The notes under the pieces are model-generated. The model worked only from the letters and a program-made list of their open reading frames with translations. It made no database searches and was not told where the DNA came from. The translations under genes were made by a program, and so were the position numbers. From Xanthostigma xanthostigma (taxonomy: Eukaryota > Arthropoda > Insecta > Raphidioptera > Raphidiidae), in assembly GCA_963575645.1 (NCBI GenBank), contig OY754465.1:61899901-61963900 (forward strand): a stretch of DNA of 64,000 bases, in the 5' to 3' direction. Positions within the stretch are counted from its first letter, which is position 1. Each line of letters opens with the position of its first letter. Of the stretch, positions 1 through 10,960 are shown in pieces.

Positions 1-3000
1 TTGTCATTACGTAAACTAGTAGATGCAGGGTTCTGTATACACTTAGATGATAAAATATTCAGAGTTTACAATAAAGAGAATAATAAAACGATATTTGAAG
101 GGGTTTATGAAAAACCCAACTGGATAGTCAGATTTGAAGTTCAGAAGGTCAAAAATACTGAGAGTAATTCAATAAACGAGTATGACAATTATAGTTGCAC
201 TGCTTGCTTAACAGTTGACAATGAGTTTTCCGAGCAATCGCAAACCAACAATGACGACGGAATGTCACATTCGGAGGGAGTTAGTTCAGACTCTATTGAT
301 ACAGTTATGACAGATGTTGGGTCTGCGATTGGGAGGGAGAATACGGAAGTCATTGTCCCAGATATTCAGAGAAATTCAGAGAAATTACATTCAGAGGGTG
401 AAGATAACTTGACATCTTACAAAACAGTTAAAATTGATGATTTAAAGAATGGAGAGGGTCTACAAGACATATTAAATGAAAATCCATCAGAAAATTTGTT
501 TTCAGAAACTATTCAGAGCGAAGCTATGCTATGGCATATTAGACTAGGGCATGCGTCCTTGAATTATCTGAAAATGTTACAAAAGAAAGAAAAGAAATTA
601 GAACATGTGAGGTTTGAAGACTCAATTAGAGACTGTGAAGTATGCATACTATCAAAAATGGAAAAACTTCCATTCAAACAAAATAGAAGGAGAGCCGAGA
701 GACCACTCCAAATAATTCATTCAGACGTGATGGGGCCAATTAAACCTATTTCATGGCCTGGTCATAAGAGGTATATAATTGTATTCGTAGATGACTATTC
801 TCGATATGCCAAAGTATATTGCTTAAAGTCTAAAGATGAGTCTGGTCAAGCATTCGGGAGTTATTTGAGTTCTGCTCGAAACCTATTAGGCACAGATGCA
901 AAAGTTTGCTATGTTAGGTCAGATAGAGGTACTGAGTTTACAGGTGGAAAATTTGCAGAAATAATGAAAAGAGAAAATATAGAGCCAGACAGTGGTCCAC
1001 CTTATACTCCTGAACTTAATGGTACAGCCGAAAGATTCAACAAATCAATTCAGAGAACAATAAGAGCGTATATGTGTGATTCAGGCTTACCATCAAGTAT
1101 GTGGGAATTAGCTGCTGAAACAGCTGTTCATACATATAACAGAACTCCGCATAAATCAATTAATTACGAAGTTCCTTTACTAAAATTATCGCCAAATACA
1201 AATTGTCATTTAGAGAATATAAGAAGGTTTGGTTGTATTGCCTACGCCAAATTACCTTCTATTGAAACAAAGTTCAGTAATGTATCTATTAAAACCGTAC
1301 TAGTAGGTCATACATCTACAGGATACATTTTATGGCATCCTAGCACGAGGAAATTTATAGAGTCTAGACATGTAAGATTCATAGAAAAACTAGTGTACAA
1401 AGATGTATACTTGAAAAATAAATGTAAAGCATTAGACAAAGAAAGTAAATCAGACGAGACAACTGAATTTACAGTAGGTGAAGAAACAACAGAAAAAGAT
1501 CATTTAGAGGCAAATATACTTGAGCCTAGAAAAAGAGGCAGGCCAAAGAAAATAAATTCAGAAGAAAATAATAAACATTCAGAGAATCAAAACAAAGAGA
1601 AAAATTCAGAGAAATTGACAGACAAAACTGACGGTCCAATAACGAGAAGTAAGACCAAAAAGATTGAAGACATAAGTTTTGCTCGGTACACCAAAGTTTC
1701 AGAAGTCAAAGAGATTAAAGAGGATGAATTGGAGCATATATTATTAGCTTCAATTCAAAAAGACCCTATCACTTTTGAGGAAGCAATGAATTCAGAGGAT
1801 AAAAAGTTATGGAAACAAGCTATTAAAGAAGAGCTAGATTCCATGAAACAGAATAATGTATGGGTTTTAGTAGAACGACCGAAAGAAATATCTCATGGAA
1901 AGATGCCCAATATTATTGACTCTAAATGGGTATTTAAAAAGAAAGTTGAGAGCGATGGGACAATTAAATATAAGGCACGACTGGTCTCAAGAGGTTTTAA
2001 AGACAAAAATGTTTATGGACTCAAAGAAACATATGCTCCGGTATCAAGATTGTCCTTGATTCGAGCTGTTCTTTCCATAATCAATAAAGAGGACTTAGAA
2101 GTAAACCAAATGGACGTTAAAACAGCGTTCCTGAATGGAGAACTTGAAGAAGAAGTCTTCATGGAAATTCCAGAGGGTCTAGAGGTTTCAGAGAACACCA
2201 TACTTGAGAAAGTTTGTAAACTGAAAAAGTCATTATATGGTCTTAAAATAAGTCCTAAGTTGTGGTATCAAAAATTTGCAAAGGAAGCACTTAAACTTGG
2301 TTTAGAAAACGATCTTCATGATCCGTGTCTATTCACTTGGAGGCTGAATGGAAAAGTTGCCATAGTGCTATTATATGTAGACGATATGCTGATTGCCAGC
2401 AATGATCCAGAGAAACTAAACGAGATAAAAACACATTTTAGCAAAACATTTCAGATGAAAGATTTGGGTGAACCCACAAACTTTTTAGGAATGACCATAC
2501 AGAGAGACAGAAAAGAAAGAAGTATTACTATACATCAGACTGCGTACACAGAGAGAATTTTAGAGAAATTTAACATGCATGAGTCAAAACCACAGAGTAC
2601 ACCTATGGTAACACGTCAGGTCGACCATAGAAACAAAAAGGTCAAAAGTCAAATAGAACATACAGAAAAATCAAACGAAGTCAAAAGAGTGCCTTTCAGA
2701 GAAGCTATTGGAAGTCTAATGTATCTGGCAAATGCGACTCGACCAGATATAGCTTACGCAGTTAATTACCTTGCAAGAAAACAAATAGACCCGACTGAAG
2801 ATGACTGGATAGAGGTAAAAAGAGTATTCCGATATTTAAGAGGTACAACTTATCAAGGAATTAAGTTCCTGTCTAATTCAGAGAATCTAGAAGCTCTTTC
2901 AGATGCAAGTTTCAGAGACTGTGAAGATTCTAAATCCACAGGAGGGTATGTAATAAAGCTATTTGGAGATGTAATAACTTGGAGGAGTCATAAACAATCC

Positions 3001-3423
3001 ATTGTTACGACTTCTACTTGCCAAGCAGAGTACTTAGCAATGAGTGATGCGTGTCAAGAACTGATATCACTGGATAAATCTATCAGGTACATAATTGGAC
3101 GTACGTTTTATCCAATTACTTTATGGTGTGACAATCGATCAGCCAGAGATTGTACAGAGAAAGATGGAAGCCACAAGCTTAAAACTTTTGATCAGAGTGT
3201 AGAAGAAATTAAAAATGAGTTGGCATTCAGAGAGATAAGTGGAAATAGAAAGAACATGGCAATTACTCATGGAGATTTTGTAAAACAGTGCGTCGAAGAA
3301 AAGAAAATTAGAGTTCTTTGGATATCTACTGATGAAAACTTGGCAGACATAATGACAAAGCCTTTATCTCAGAAGAGGCATGATTATTTGAGAGGCAAAA
3401 TTACTAATACAACATTCAGATGA
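1..3423 (+). CDS. Copia-type retrotransposon polyprotein, 5' end outside window
   Basis: Open for 1140 codons from the window edge to TGA at 3421. It is the part of a Ty1/copia polyprotein that lies after the protease, so gag and protease are off-window and the TTG at position 1 is not a real start. In order: GAG-pre-integrase zinc finger with H179, H184, C212 and C215; integrase core with D242, D308 and E344 (35 residues between the last two); reverse transcriptase from about residue 620 to 860 with the catalytic YVDD at 792-795; RNase H with D968, E1010 and D1044. All these catalytic residues are present and there is no internal stop, so the visible part looks intact and possibly recent. 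The order integrase before reverse transcriptase defines the copia class. The products make and insert a cDNA copy from the element's own RNA. The sense strand is unusually rich in TTCAGAG (see findings). Confidence 0.95.
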   Translation: MSLRKLVDAGFCIHLDDKIFRVYNKENNKTIFEGVYEKPNWIVRFEVQKVKNTESNSINEYDNYSCTACLTVDNEFSEQSQTNNDDGMSHSEGVSSDSIDTVMTDVGSAIGRENTEVIVPDIQRNSEKLHSEGEDNLTSYKTVKIDDLKNGEGLQDILNENPSENLFSETIQSEAMLWHIRLGHASLNYLKMLQKKEKKLEHVRFEDSIRDCEVCILSKMEKLPFKQNRRRAERPLQIIHSDVMGPIKPISWPGHKRYIIVFVDDYSRYAKVYCLKSKDESGQAFGSYLSSARNLLGTDAKVCYVRSDRGTEFTGGKFAEIMKRENIEPDSGPPYTPELNGTAERFNKSIQRTIRAYMCDSGLPSSMWELAAETAVHTYNRTPHKSINYEVPLLKLSPNTNCHLENIRRFGCIAYAKLPSIETKFSNVSIKTVLVGHTSTGYILWHPSTRKFIESRHVRFIEKLVYKDVYLKNKCKALDKESKSDETTEFTVGEETTEKDHLEANILEPRKRGRPKKINSEENNKHSENQNKEKNSEKLTDKTDGPITRSKTKKIEDISFARYTKVSEVKEIKEDELEHILLASIQKDPITFEEAMNSEDKKLWKQAIKEELDSMKQNNVWVLVERPKEISHGKMPNIIDSKWVFKKKVESDGTIKYKARLVSRGFKDKNVYGLKETYAPVSRLSLIRAVLSIINKEDLEVNQMDVKTAFLNGELEEEVFMEIPEGLEVSENTILEKVCKLKKSLYGLKISPKLWYQKFAKEALKLGLENDLHDPCLFTWRLNGKVAIVLLYVDDMLIASNDPEKLNEIKTHFSKTFQMKDLGEPTNFLGMTIQRDRKERSITIHQTAYTERILEKFNMHESKPQSTPMVTRQVDHRNKKVKSQIEHTEKSNEVKRVPFREAIGSLMYLANATRPDIAYAVNYLARKQIDPTEDDWIEVKRVFRYLRGTTYQGIKFLSNSENLEALSDASFRDCEDSKSTGGYVIKLFGDVITWRSHKQSIVTTSTCQAEYLAMSDACQELISLDKSIRYIIGRTFYPITLWCDNRSARDCTEKDGSHKLKTFDQSVEEIKNELAFREISGNRKNMAITHGDFVKQCVEEKKIRVLWISTDENLADIMTKPLSQKRHDYLRGKITNTTFR

Positions 3424-3805
3424 AATTCAGACGAAATTTCAGAGGAACGATTAATTAAACTCAAATTAAAAAGCATATTTAAAATAAAATTTAGATGAAT
3501 GTTCAGAGAAAAATCGATATGTATGAATATGTACATGTATATATATGTGAATAAACATGCATATTATAATAAACTCATAATATTTAATTTGTCTTTGTAT
3601 GATTTCAGGTCAGTAATAATAACGTGATACAAAGCAAGAACAAAAATAAAAATTGTAATCAAGTTAGATACATAACTTTACATTTCTTTATATTATTATT
3701 TTTTATTCATATTGTTTATGTAACAATGTATATCACTTTATGTATTCGTCAATTTAGTTCTATCTTATTGTTTATATAATCATTTAATTAATGTTTGTAT
3801 ATTTG
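3424..3805 (+). other. Copia element 3' non-coding region
   Basis: AT-rich sequence between the polyprotein stop and the purine tract. It has two further TTCAGAG heptamers (near 3448 and 3502) and no reading frame of note. It belongs to the element, because the purine tract and LTR follow directly. Confidence 0.8.
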
Positions 3806-3819
3806 ACAAAGGGAGGGAG
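3806..3819 (+). promoter_or_regulatory. Polypurine tract of the Copia element
   Basis: The run ACAAAGGGAGGGAG sits immediately before the TGTA that opens the LTR. This is the usual place and composition for the primer of plus-strand DNA synthesis. Confidence 0.85.
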
Positions 3820-4009
3820 TGTAAGGAATACTTTGTCAAATAAGTGTGTGTGGCGCTGCCGGAGAGCGGGCCTCGTTATCACATACCACGCGTGTGTGCT
3901 AAGTTAGTTGATTGTAAGCAATCAAAGCTGACATATCATATAATAAAAAAGTTATTCAGAGTATTTGTTGTCGTCTTTCTAATATCCTAATTTTTAACCC
4001 AATCCTACA
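3820..4009 (+). repeat. 3' LTR of the Copia element (190 bp)
   Basis: It starts TGTAAGG and ends CCTACA, which pair as imperfect terminal inverted repeats. An AATAAA signal lies at 3942-3947. The 5' LTR is outside the window, so direct comparison and the target duplication cannot be read. The length is short but normal for copia elements. Confidence 0.85.
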
Positions 4010-5171
4010 GCTTCCCAAAATTTTAACAAAATCCGCCTGACAGGGCAGGACAAAATTTATGAAAACGATTTTTTATTTTCATCCTTTTTCTGTTCGAGAC
4101 AGACCTGCAGTGGATGCAGTGACTTATTTTAATACGGACGTTAGAAACAGGTGCACATATCGGATATGGAGATGCTCTTGTAGTTAGTATAATAAATTAG
4201 CGCTAATTAGTCTATTAATATTAAACTCGCGTTCGCTGGTTTTAATAATTAACTTGTCCTGAGTGCAACTGTTTAATGATTTAACATGTTACAAGAAATT
4301 AGTTCCGGTGTTTGCTCAAAAAAAAAGAGCTGCATTTCACACCAGACCAAGTTCGTTTTGTTTTCGTCAAGCCACTGTCACTATCCTGTTAACAGTTTCG
4401 AAGTAAAACTAACCTATCAATGCCACACGCAAAGCGAATAGAACAAGAACCCGCGGCAGCCAGACCTTCGTCTTTTTATAAAAGCTGAAAGTTTTTCTAT
4501 GGATGTCTCCAATACAGGTAAGAATGATCCCCACCCATGAAACCTGAGCAGTGGTGGCTTTGGCAAGTAACAGGTAGCAAAGGTGTATAAAATTCCATCT
4601 CAAATTCGTCATTGTATAAAACTCAATTTTTTTATATTTCATTCGTAACAATATTAAAACTCGCGTCGCTCATTGCCAGACACTTAGTATAGTTCCAACC
4701 CCCTGCCAGACACCCTTAAACTATTATAATTTGTAATTATATTTACGTTATTTTATAAAAGCTGAATTTTATATATATTTTTTGGAGAACTATTAAATAA
4801 TGTTTCATTAGTAGCCAGACAGTTTCGAGGGTTCTATCATCCTGCCAGACAATTTTCAAATCGTTTTTGCTTTATAACTTTGAAACGGCTCATGAGATTT
4901 TACTCAAATTTGGTACGTTGGCATAGTTTTATTGGGCAATAAAACCCATATCATAATAATGATGAATATCATTCCATGGGCGTAGAACTTGATTTTTTCG
5001 ATAATTAAACATCTAAAACTTCTACGCCAATGGAAAAAAATCAGTTTGAGTATGAAATCTGGATCACGAGACTCATTTACTATAAAAAAGGTACTCTTGA
5101 TAAAATTCGATTACTCTCATAGTTTCGACAAAATTTTAATTTTAGTAATTTAGAGCATAATTAAATACATC
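4010..5171. other. Unassigned AT-rich stretch
   Basis: No gene recognised. The word TGCCAGACA or GCCAGACA recurs four times between 4674 and 4851, spaced unevenly, which suggests a decayed repeat. Confidence 0.5.
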
Positions 5172-5340
5172 AGGTTCGTTCCAAGCAGCCGTGAACGGTA
5201 ATAAAACCGTACACAGTCTTGTTACTGCGTAAGACTGTCTTGCGCAGTATCGATTTTTGAGCTAGTGCGCAAATTAGTCTTGCGCAGTGACAAGACTGTG
5301 TACGGTTTTATTACCGTTCACGGCTGCTTGGAACGAACCT
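5172..5340. repeat. Foldback MITE with 51-bp perfect arms
   Basis: The first 51 bases from AGGTTCGTTCC are exactly reverse-complementary to the last 51, and pairing goes on inward for about 15 more bases with two mismatches. ATC flanks both ends, which may be a 3-bp target duplication. Non-coding. Confidence 0.8.
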
Positions 5341-5465
5341 ATCGACGCCGAAAATTTTGCTGAATGTGACCGAAGTCGACAATTTTGCGGAAATTCGTTT
5401 TTTTTTAAGTTTTTGGGGTTCCGTATTACTTAAATCAACGGTGATTTCTTACATGTATATATAAC

Positions 5466-5606
5466 CGGCCAAACCCGATTTCAGGACAAACTAGTTTGGC
5501 CTAGGCCAAACTAGTTCCACAAACCAATTCGGCCTAGGCTGAACTAGTTTGTCCTAGTATGAATAGTATAGGCCAAACTAGTTTGTCCTGAAATCGGGGT
5601 TGGCCG
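5466..5606. repeat. Foldback repeat with CCTAGG and ACTAGT motifs
   Basis: The 36-bp arms (5467-5502 and about 5571-5606) are reverse complements with one mismatch. The centre repeats the words GGCCTAGG and AACTAGTT several times. The outer flanks are AT dinucleotide-rich, so a target duplication cannot be read. Confidence 0.75.
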
Positions 5607-7273
5607 TTAACATATATATTATATTATACATATATACATGTTATCTAAACATATAAATAAAGAAGTTTTATTTCAGTCGTGTGGTCTAAGACACTCGCTT
5701 TTTTCATTTTAATTGTTATTATCACTACATTCAATCGAACGCCTTCGATTTGTGAAAGAATCGAACAACCGTACAACTATTGTGCAATATGTAATGACAA
5801 AACATGTGAATAATTTTATTAATTAACGATATAAATTACGTAAATATACATATTTTAAAGGTCGAACGGTTGAGAGTTAAGGCCATGTTGCGTCTGACGC
5901 CTTGAACGCCGGGGCTATCTGACGGCCGTTGTTTCTCAACAGTCAACATTCATGGCCGTGTGCGTGTAAATACTTTCTGTCTGTCTTTGTCCGTTACGAA
6001 CGTTAACCAAGGTCCGCATTGTTCAGTGCTCCAAACCCCGTCTCCTAAAACACTCGACAAACAAACTTCAGAGAAAACTGTATATAGACGAATTAACTAT
6101 TGCAGACACCGCCTCCCCCCAATTGTCCCTGTCCGGTTGAAAACGTCGCGCAAGTTCCAGAATGTACTTTTAGAAGATTTCGTCAGACCCAGACGTCAAG
6201 GCTGTAATAAAGGAATAAATACGTAGTAGGTAGTGGGTTATGTATCTAGTGCATGAAGTATAATAATTTTAAAACGAGCGCCTGCGAGATTTAACAGTCA
6301 CACAAGTCATAAGATAATCACGCACGCAATATATACAGTAGTACCCGTGTCTAGACTAATCGATTCCTGTATTTTCAATTTTTCCTTTATCCTCACTTCG
6401 TGGCAGTCATAAAGTAATCACGAAAAACCTTTATTAATTTGAGTCTGACTGTTAAATAGCTGTTGTTCATACATAACAGCTCTGTTTGAAAGTTGCATTT
6501 CATTTGAGTTGTTCACGAAAACTACGCCTGCTTTGTGCTGATTTGCTATCTCTGTTCCTCTTATAGAATTAAATGGTAACTGCTGTTGGATTGGTATATA
6601 ATTATATTTGTTTAAATACTTTAAATCAAAGCACTATAGTTTTAAACGGGTCATTTTACCACCACTATACAAGCATGACAATTTTATGGGGAGGGGCGGT
6701 TGCCAAAAAACATTTTTTTTTTTTAAATAAAACTTCAAGAGATTGAATCCGAACGCAAATGAAAAAAACATGACGAATGCAATACCGCCGCGGTACTAGC
6801 TATAAGCATAAACCAGATGGCAAGTAACAAATAAATGTCTGCGCTTACTTAAAGTCTGTTTTAGTGTATGTGAACGAGAGAGGACGCGAAAAGATACCAG
6901 TGAGTGAGAGAGTTTCACTGCTATCGCATGGCTTAAAGTACGAACGCTCTCTCTTTCTCTTTTTAATAGCTTTAAAATTGTCATGAAGTAATCCATCTGG
7001 CATCAGGTATTGCGTATACGGTTTAGTGAAATAGCCTTTGTTCATTGCTTCAAATATATTATGGATTGTAGAATAAGGCCTTCAAATAAGCTATAAAAAT
7101 AAGTAGGTTAAGGTAAGACAATCTTAACGAGCCTGCTATAAACTTGCAGCGCAATCCAATATTTCTTAACTTTTATATTTTTTAAAAATATGATTTTGTT
7201 CATTTCATGTTACTAACTTTTATTTTCAAATATTTTACACTATTTTAAGAAAATAACCGTCAAATTTTATGTA
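5607..7273. other. Unassigned stretch
   Basis: No gene supported. An 88-codon open frame at 5960-6226 (plus strand) ends in a basic tail with LEDFVRPRR. This faintly resembles the C-terminus of some retroelement polyproteins, but nothing upstream supports it. Two overlapping short frames near 6800-7040 on the minus strand show no family features. Confidence 0.4.
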
Positions 7274-7560
7274 TCTATATATAAATTCCCGTGTCACAAT
7301 TTTGGCCGCGCTAATCTCCGAAACCACTGAACAGATGAAATAATCTCGGTGTTTGCGTATTTTCCGATGTCTTCTGACATTGGTTATGAAGAAATACAGA
7401 TCCAACGTAGGTGCAGGAGAATAAAAACTTGATGTTAAATCGAAGCTTTTACCATATGTTGCTCCGTAACCTGATTCGAGCAGTCCAGCATAAGGTGGTG
7501 TTATTTACTATTTACCTTATTTTGGGGTAGGTATTGGTGTTCGCTAAATAGTATGACGAT
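7274..7560 (+). mobile_element. Helitron 5'-end fragment
   Basis: The stretch begins TCTATATATAAATTCCCGTG just after an A. It goes on into the words GCTAATCTCCGAAACCACTGA, which are typical of Helitron 5' ends in insects. No matching CTAG 3' end was found before 7760, so the right border is uncertain. Confidence 0.5.
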
Positions 7561-7764
7561 GATTTGCTACCTGCATTATGTCTACAAGGAAACTATTTGG
7601 CGTTCTGGGGGGAGGAATTTGCTTCGACGCCCGCAGAGTTGCAGAGACATTGAAAGCAACAAATCTTTCTCCAAACCTTCGCCATGCTCGTTTTCTGATG
7701 TTTACAAACTTATCTGGACTTCATAGAAAACAAAAAACATGCTCCCAGTCCAATTATTCCTTTA

Positions 7765-8460
7765 AGGAGGTTGAGCCGTTTTACGAAGATAATGAAAAAA
7801 ATCTGAAATCAAGTTTTTTTAATAGATTTTTTTATGACAAAATTTTCTATAAAAAATTCAAAATCATTAGGAGATTTATAAAGTTAAAAAAAACTTTTAC
7901 ATGTATAGTCTTATGGAAAATATGTCAACCTAGCATGCAAACGGTACATTTCAATTTTTTGCAAATAACCAAATAATGTCAGCAGTTCCGAAAACTAACT
8001 ATGTGAAGCATCGATGTCTTACGCATATTTTAATATTTTTTTCACTTTATTTAGGAGACTTTTAATCAATAAAAAAAATGTTAAACCTTAGCACTTTTCG
8101 ATTATGGACTTTTATTCTTGACAATTTTAACTGAATTTTCAACTTTTAAATGATTTAATTTTAATTTTTATTATACCTCTAATTTCTTTTTTTAATTATA
8201 TACTGTAAAAAATATGTAAAATACAGATATTTACATAAATTTATTTTTTCTGACCTAAATTTGTACAAAAAATTCAAAAGTTAGTCCATTAAGTAAAATA
8301 CTGAAATAATTAATATTAAAAAAAAAAATTATTTATGCCCTTATGACAATAATTTATTGGTATCATCGCCTTATAACCTTTTGTAAAAATTTATTATGGA
8401 AAAGTTCCCATTTAGAATTCGATTTACTTTTGATTGAGACTGTAACGCATCAACCTCCTT
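7765..8460. mobile_element. TA-flanked MITE, copy A (about 700 bp)
   Basis: The ends are AGGAGGTTGA and TCAACCTCCT, with TA on the left flank. It aligns along its length with 24369-25079. The flanks read TTAA-like, so either a Tc1/mariner (TA) or a piggyBac (TTAA) origin is possible. The right flank seems to have lost one base. A 132-codon open frame that crosses the left end is a by-product of the repeat. Confidence 0.75.
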
Positions 8461-9000
8461 AATAAGTACCAAAAATATAGGAGAAGGCGCGAGTCGTGCG
8501 TTAATTTCAAAATGTTCCAACGTCTGTGGAACTATTTCCAACTGGTCTCCAAGCTTCCGTTTATCTAATATATCTTACAAAACAAATTATTCCGTGTACT
8601 ACAACCAGAATTTAATATTCAACAAAAGAATATAACCCAAACAGTCGACTGTATGTTCAGTACATCCTCATATCATGCAATGAATGAAATTTATATTCAT
8701 GCATGACCGGAAACTGCATACAATATGCATTTTAATGACTGCTGCGGCCACGGATGCATGCCTCTCTCTTCTACAAAGAATAACACACACATATTGAAAG
8801 ATACATGCTGTATAATGTATATATAGCCTACAATATGTACATTATTTATACAAAGAAAAGCACGATATAAAGATGTCTGAAAATAGTATACATGGTGTCT
8901 GGACCATTGTTAAAATTGCAGCTACGACTTCAGTTAAAAGAACACATTCTCTAAAGTAGGCTACGATGACAATCAAACAAACCAGCATCGAGTTTTATTA
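8461..9000. other. Unassigned stretch
   Basis: No gene or clear repeat border seen. AT-rich, with scattered ATGCAT and TGCATG words. Confidence 0.4.
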
Positions 9001-9072
9001 TAGTGGTCCCGCCAGATTTCACCCGGGTGTAAAAGAAATAATGGGGGGGGCATGAGTACGCACGTTCAATAT
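9001..9072 (-). mobile_element. Helitron 3'-end fragment
   Basis: On the minus strand it shows the CCCGGGTGAAA hairpin sequence followed by GGCGGGACCAC. It lines up with the 3' ends at 24003 and 41708, but the final CTAG has decayed. Confidence 0.65.
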
Positions 9073-9715
9073 TTTGTTAACTTTAAAAAATTATAACAAA
9101 CAAAATAAACAACTTTTAAATATTTATATGACGTGATCTTGTTAAGTATAAAATATATAAAAAGAGCTCTATATGAAGCAAAACATTTATAGGCCAGTTA
9201 TTTAAACATTTTTTGTTGTTTACAATGGAGACGGTTTTTCAAAAAAAATTATCTAGTTAACAATAGCCCCACTGTTTTAAAAATTATTTTTTTTTTCAAC
9301 GTAACTATTATTTCAAGTGTTAACATGACACCATAATTTATTTAAATTTTTTAATTGTTATTTAATACTATAAAAAAATGATTTTATGTGTTGTACTCCT
9401 TAACAGGCTGAGCGCTCGAGCTGTGACGGCCGCGCGGAACCCTATATTTTCAACGTTAAATTAAAACTATAAATAATAGAGATGAGTTCCGGGAGTGGGA
9501 CTTTTTTATTGGAAATTTTCTCCTCTTTAAGAATCGTTTTTAAATTTCCGCTATCGCTTATAGTTTTTGAGTAATTGACAAAAATCGGAGGGGCTTGTTT
9601 TGTCTTTTCGTTTTTGTTAATAACAAATGCAATTTTTGTCGGCGAGAAAAATAAAAAAAAACGCCTTTTTCGGAATATTTTTCCCAATCAAATGAGCTAT
9701 TTTTTGGAGACTTGG
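9073..9715. other. Unassigned AT-rich stretch
   Basis: No gene supported. The 81-codon frame at 9442-9687 on the minus strand is lysine-rich with no recognisable motif. Confidence 0.4.
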
Positions 9716-10300
9716 GTCTAACGCTTTATATTAGTTTCACTTGTAAGTTTGTATGTTTCTTTGTATGTGTGTGAGTTATGCCACTACTGTAAGAGCAATT
9801 GTTGACCGAGCGGTCTAAGGCGCTAGTCTTCGCTGACGTCAACTCTCGGATTCACCGGTCGTGGGTTCTAATCCCGTCCATAAATAAAAAAATTGTTTTT
9901 TTTCGGCAATTTTTTGACAATAAATCGAACTAAAGAGTGAAAATAAATAAAGTTTAAAAAAAACTAAAAAACACGCTTTATATCAAACTAAAAAGTGAAA
10001 AATAATTATAGTTTAAAAAAAACTAAAAAGCACGCTTTATATCGAACTAAAAAGTAAAAAATAATTTTTTTTAAATAAGTTTAAAACAATAATGAATAAA
10101 AAATACTAGTATTATTGTGAAAAAAAGCGTGGGGTCCTCGATGTACGAAAATGTGGAACAAAGCGCCCCACGCTTTTTTCACAATAATACTAGTATTTTT
10201 TATTCATTATTGATTTAAGCTTATTTTAAAAAAATTATTTTTTACTTTTTAGTTCTATATAAAGCGTGTTTTTTAGTTTTTTTAAAACTATAGGTATTTA
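9716..10300. mobile_element. Foldback element with ACTAAAAAGTA core, copy 1
   Basis: Arms from about 10010 to 10135 and 10165 to 10290 pair almost perfectly round a loop near 10150. The arms carry CGAACTAAAAAGTAAAAAAT and end at the loop with GCGTGGGG. The outer left arm is duplicated (about 9950-10010). The same element lies in reverse at 60190-60610, including the tail CTTTATATTAGTTTCACTTG at 9724. A tRNA-like sequence lies within it. Confidence 0.75.
9801..9880 (+). pseudogene. tRNA-Leu/Ser-like sequence, probably a SINE head
   Basis: It has a box A resembling that of tRNA-Leu (GACCGAGCGGTCTAAGGCGC) and a box B GGGTTCTAATCC with one change from GGTTCGA. The anticodon stem and the acceptor stem do not pair well, and an A/T-rich tail follows. 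A working tRNA gene is unlikely. Confidence 0.5.
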
Positions 10301-10945
10301 TTTTTCTCATAAATCTCAGTTCTTGACTAGGTTACAGTAAGTAGGAGATTTCTGTCCGAACGTTGTAATTAAATGTGCAGACTGCAGATATATTGAACAT
10401 CAGCTTTTATAGGCCTCACGAAGATATCTTTTTCGTTTAAATCATCTCTCTGTGTAGGTATTTATTCGTTTAATCGTTGTATTATCGACAACCTAACAAC
10501 GGCGGCGCGTCGTTATGAACTCAAGGTCCCTCAAAAGACAACATTAACAATATTGTACAGCGCGGGGCATTTAAACGTTAGAAACCTCAACCAAGGTCAC
10601 TCTGAATGCTAGTAAACTAAGCACCGTCGCCGGTCGCGTCCGTCGTCGTCAAAGTTCACATACAAACAAACAAACAAATACGTTTATAAACGTATGTATG
10701 CGAGTGTAGAGTGTCTGTGGTTCATTATGTTCATATACGAGGTCTGACAATCAAGTCCCTTTAATAAACACACATTTTGGTAGTGCGTATAAACAAACGG
10801 ATTAACACGTATTTCACATACTGACCGGTTTCAAGGACACAAATCACAATTGACGTATGCGTGCGTATTGTCAATAATTTATTTTATTATTTATTGTCAT
10901 TTTCTAAACGATTACTCGAATATTTAACAATTTTTGGAACTGTAC
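10301..10945. other. Unassigned stretch with a possible mariner end
   Basis: No gene seen. ACGAGGTCTGACAATCAAGT at 10738 resembles one terminal repeat of a mariner element, but no partner end was found. CAAA repeats lie near 10663. Confidence 0.35.
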
Positions 10946-10960
10946 ATTAATGATTTAAAT

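Noticed and set aside
2013..2201. Minus-strand frame inside the Copia gene
   Set aside because: Antisense shadow of the reverse transcriptase region.
7578..7976. A 132-codon frame sharing VEPFYEDNEKNLK with a frame at 24218
   Set aside because: The shared part is the translated end of the TA-flanked MITE; the rest differs.
9801..9880. Functional tRNA-Leu gene
   Set aside because: Box B is changed, and the acceptor and anticodon stems do not pair.
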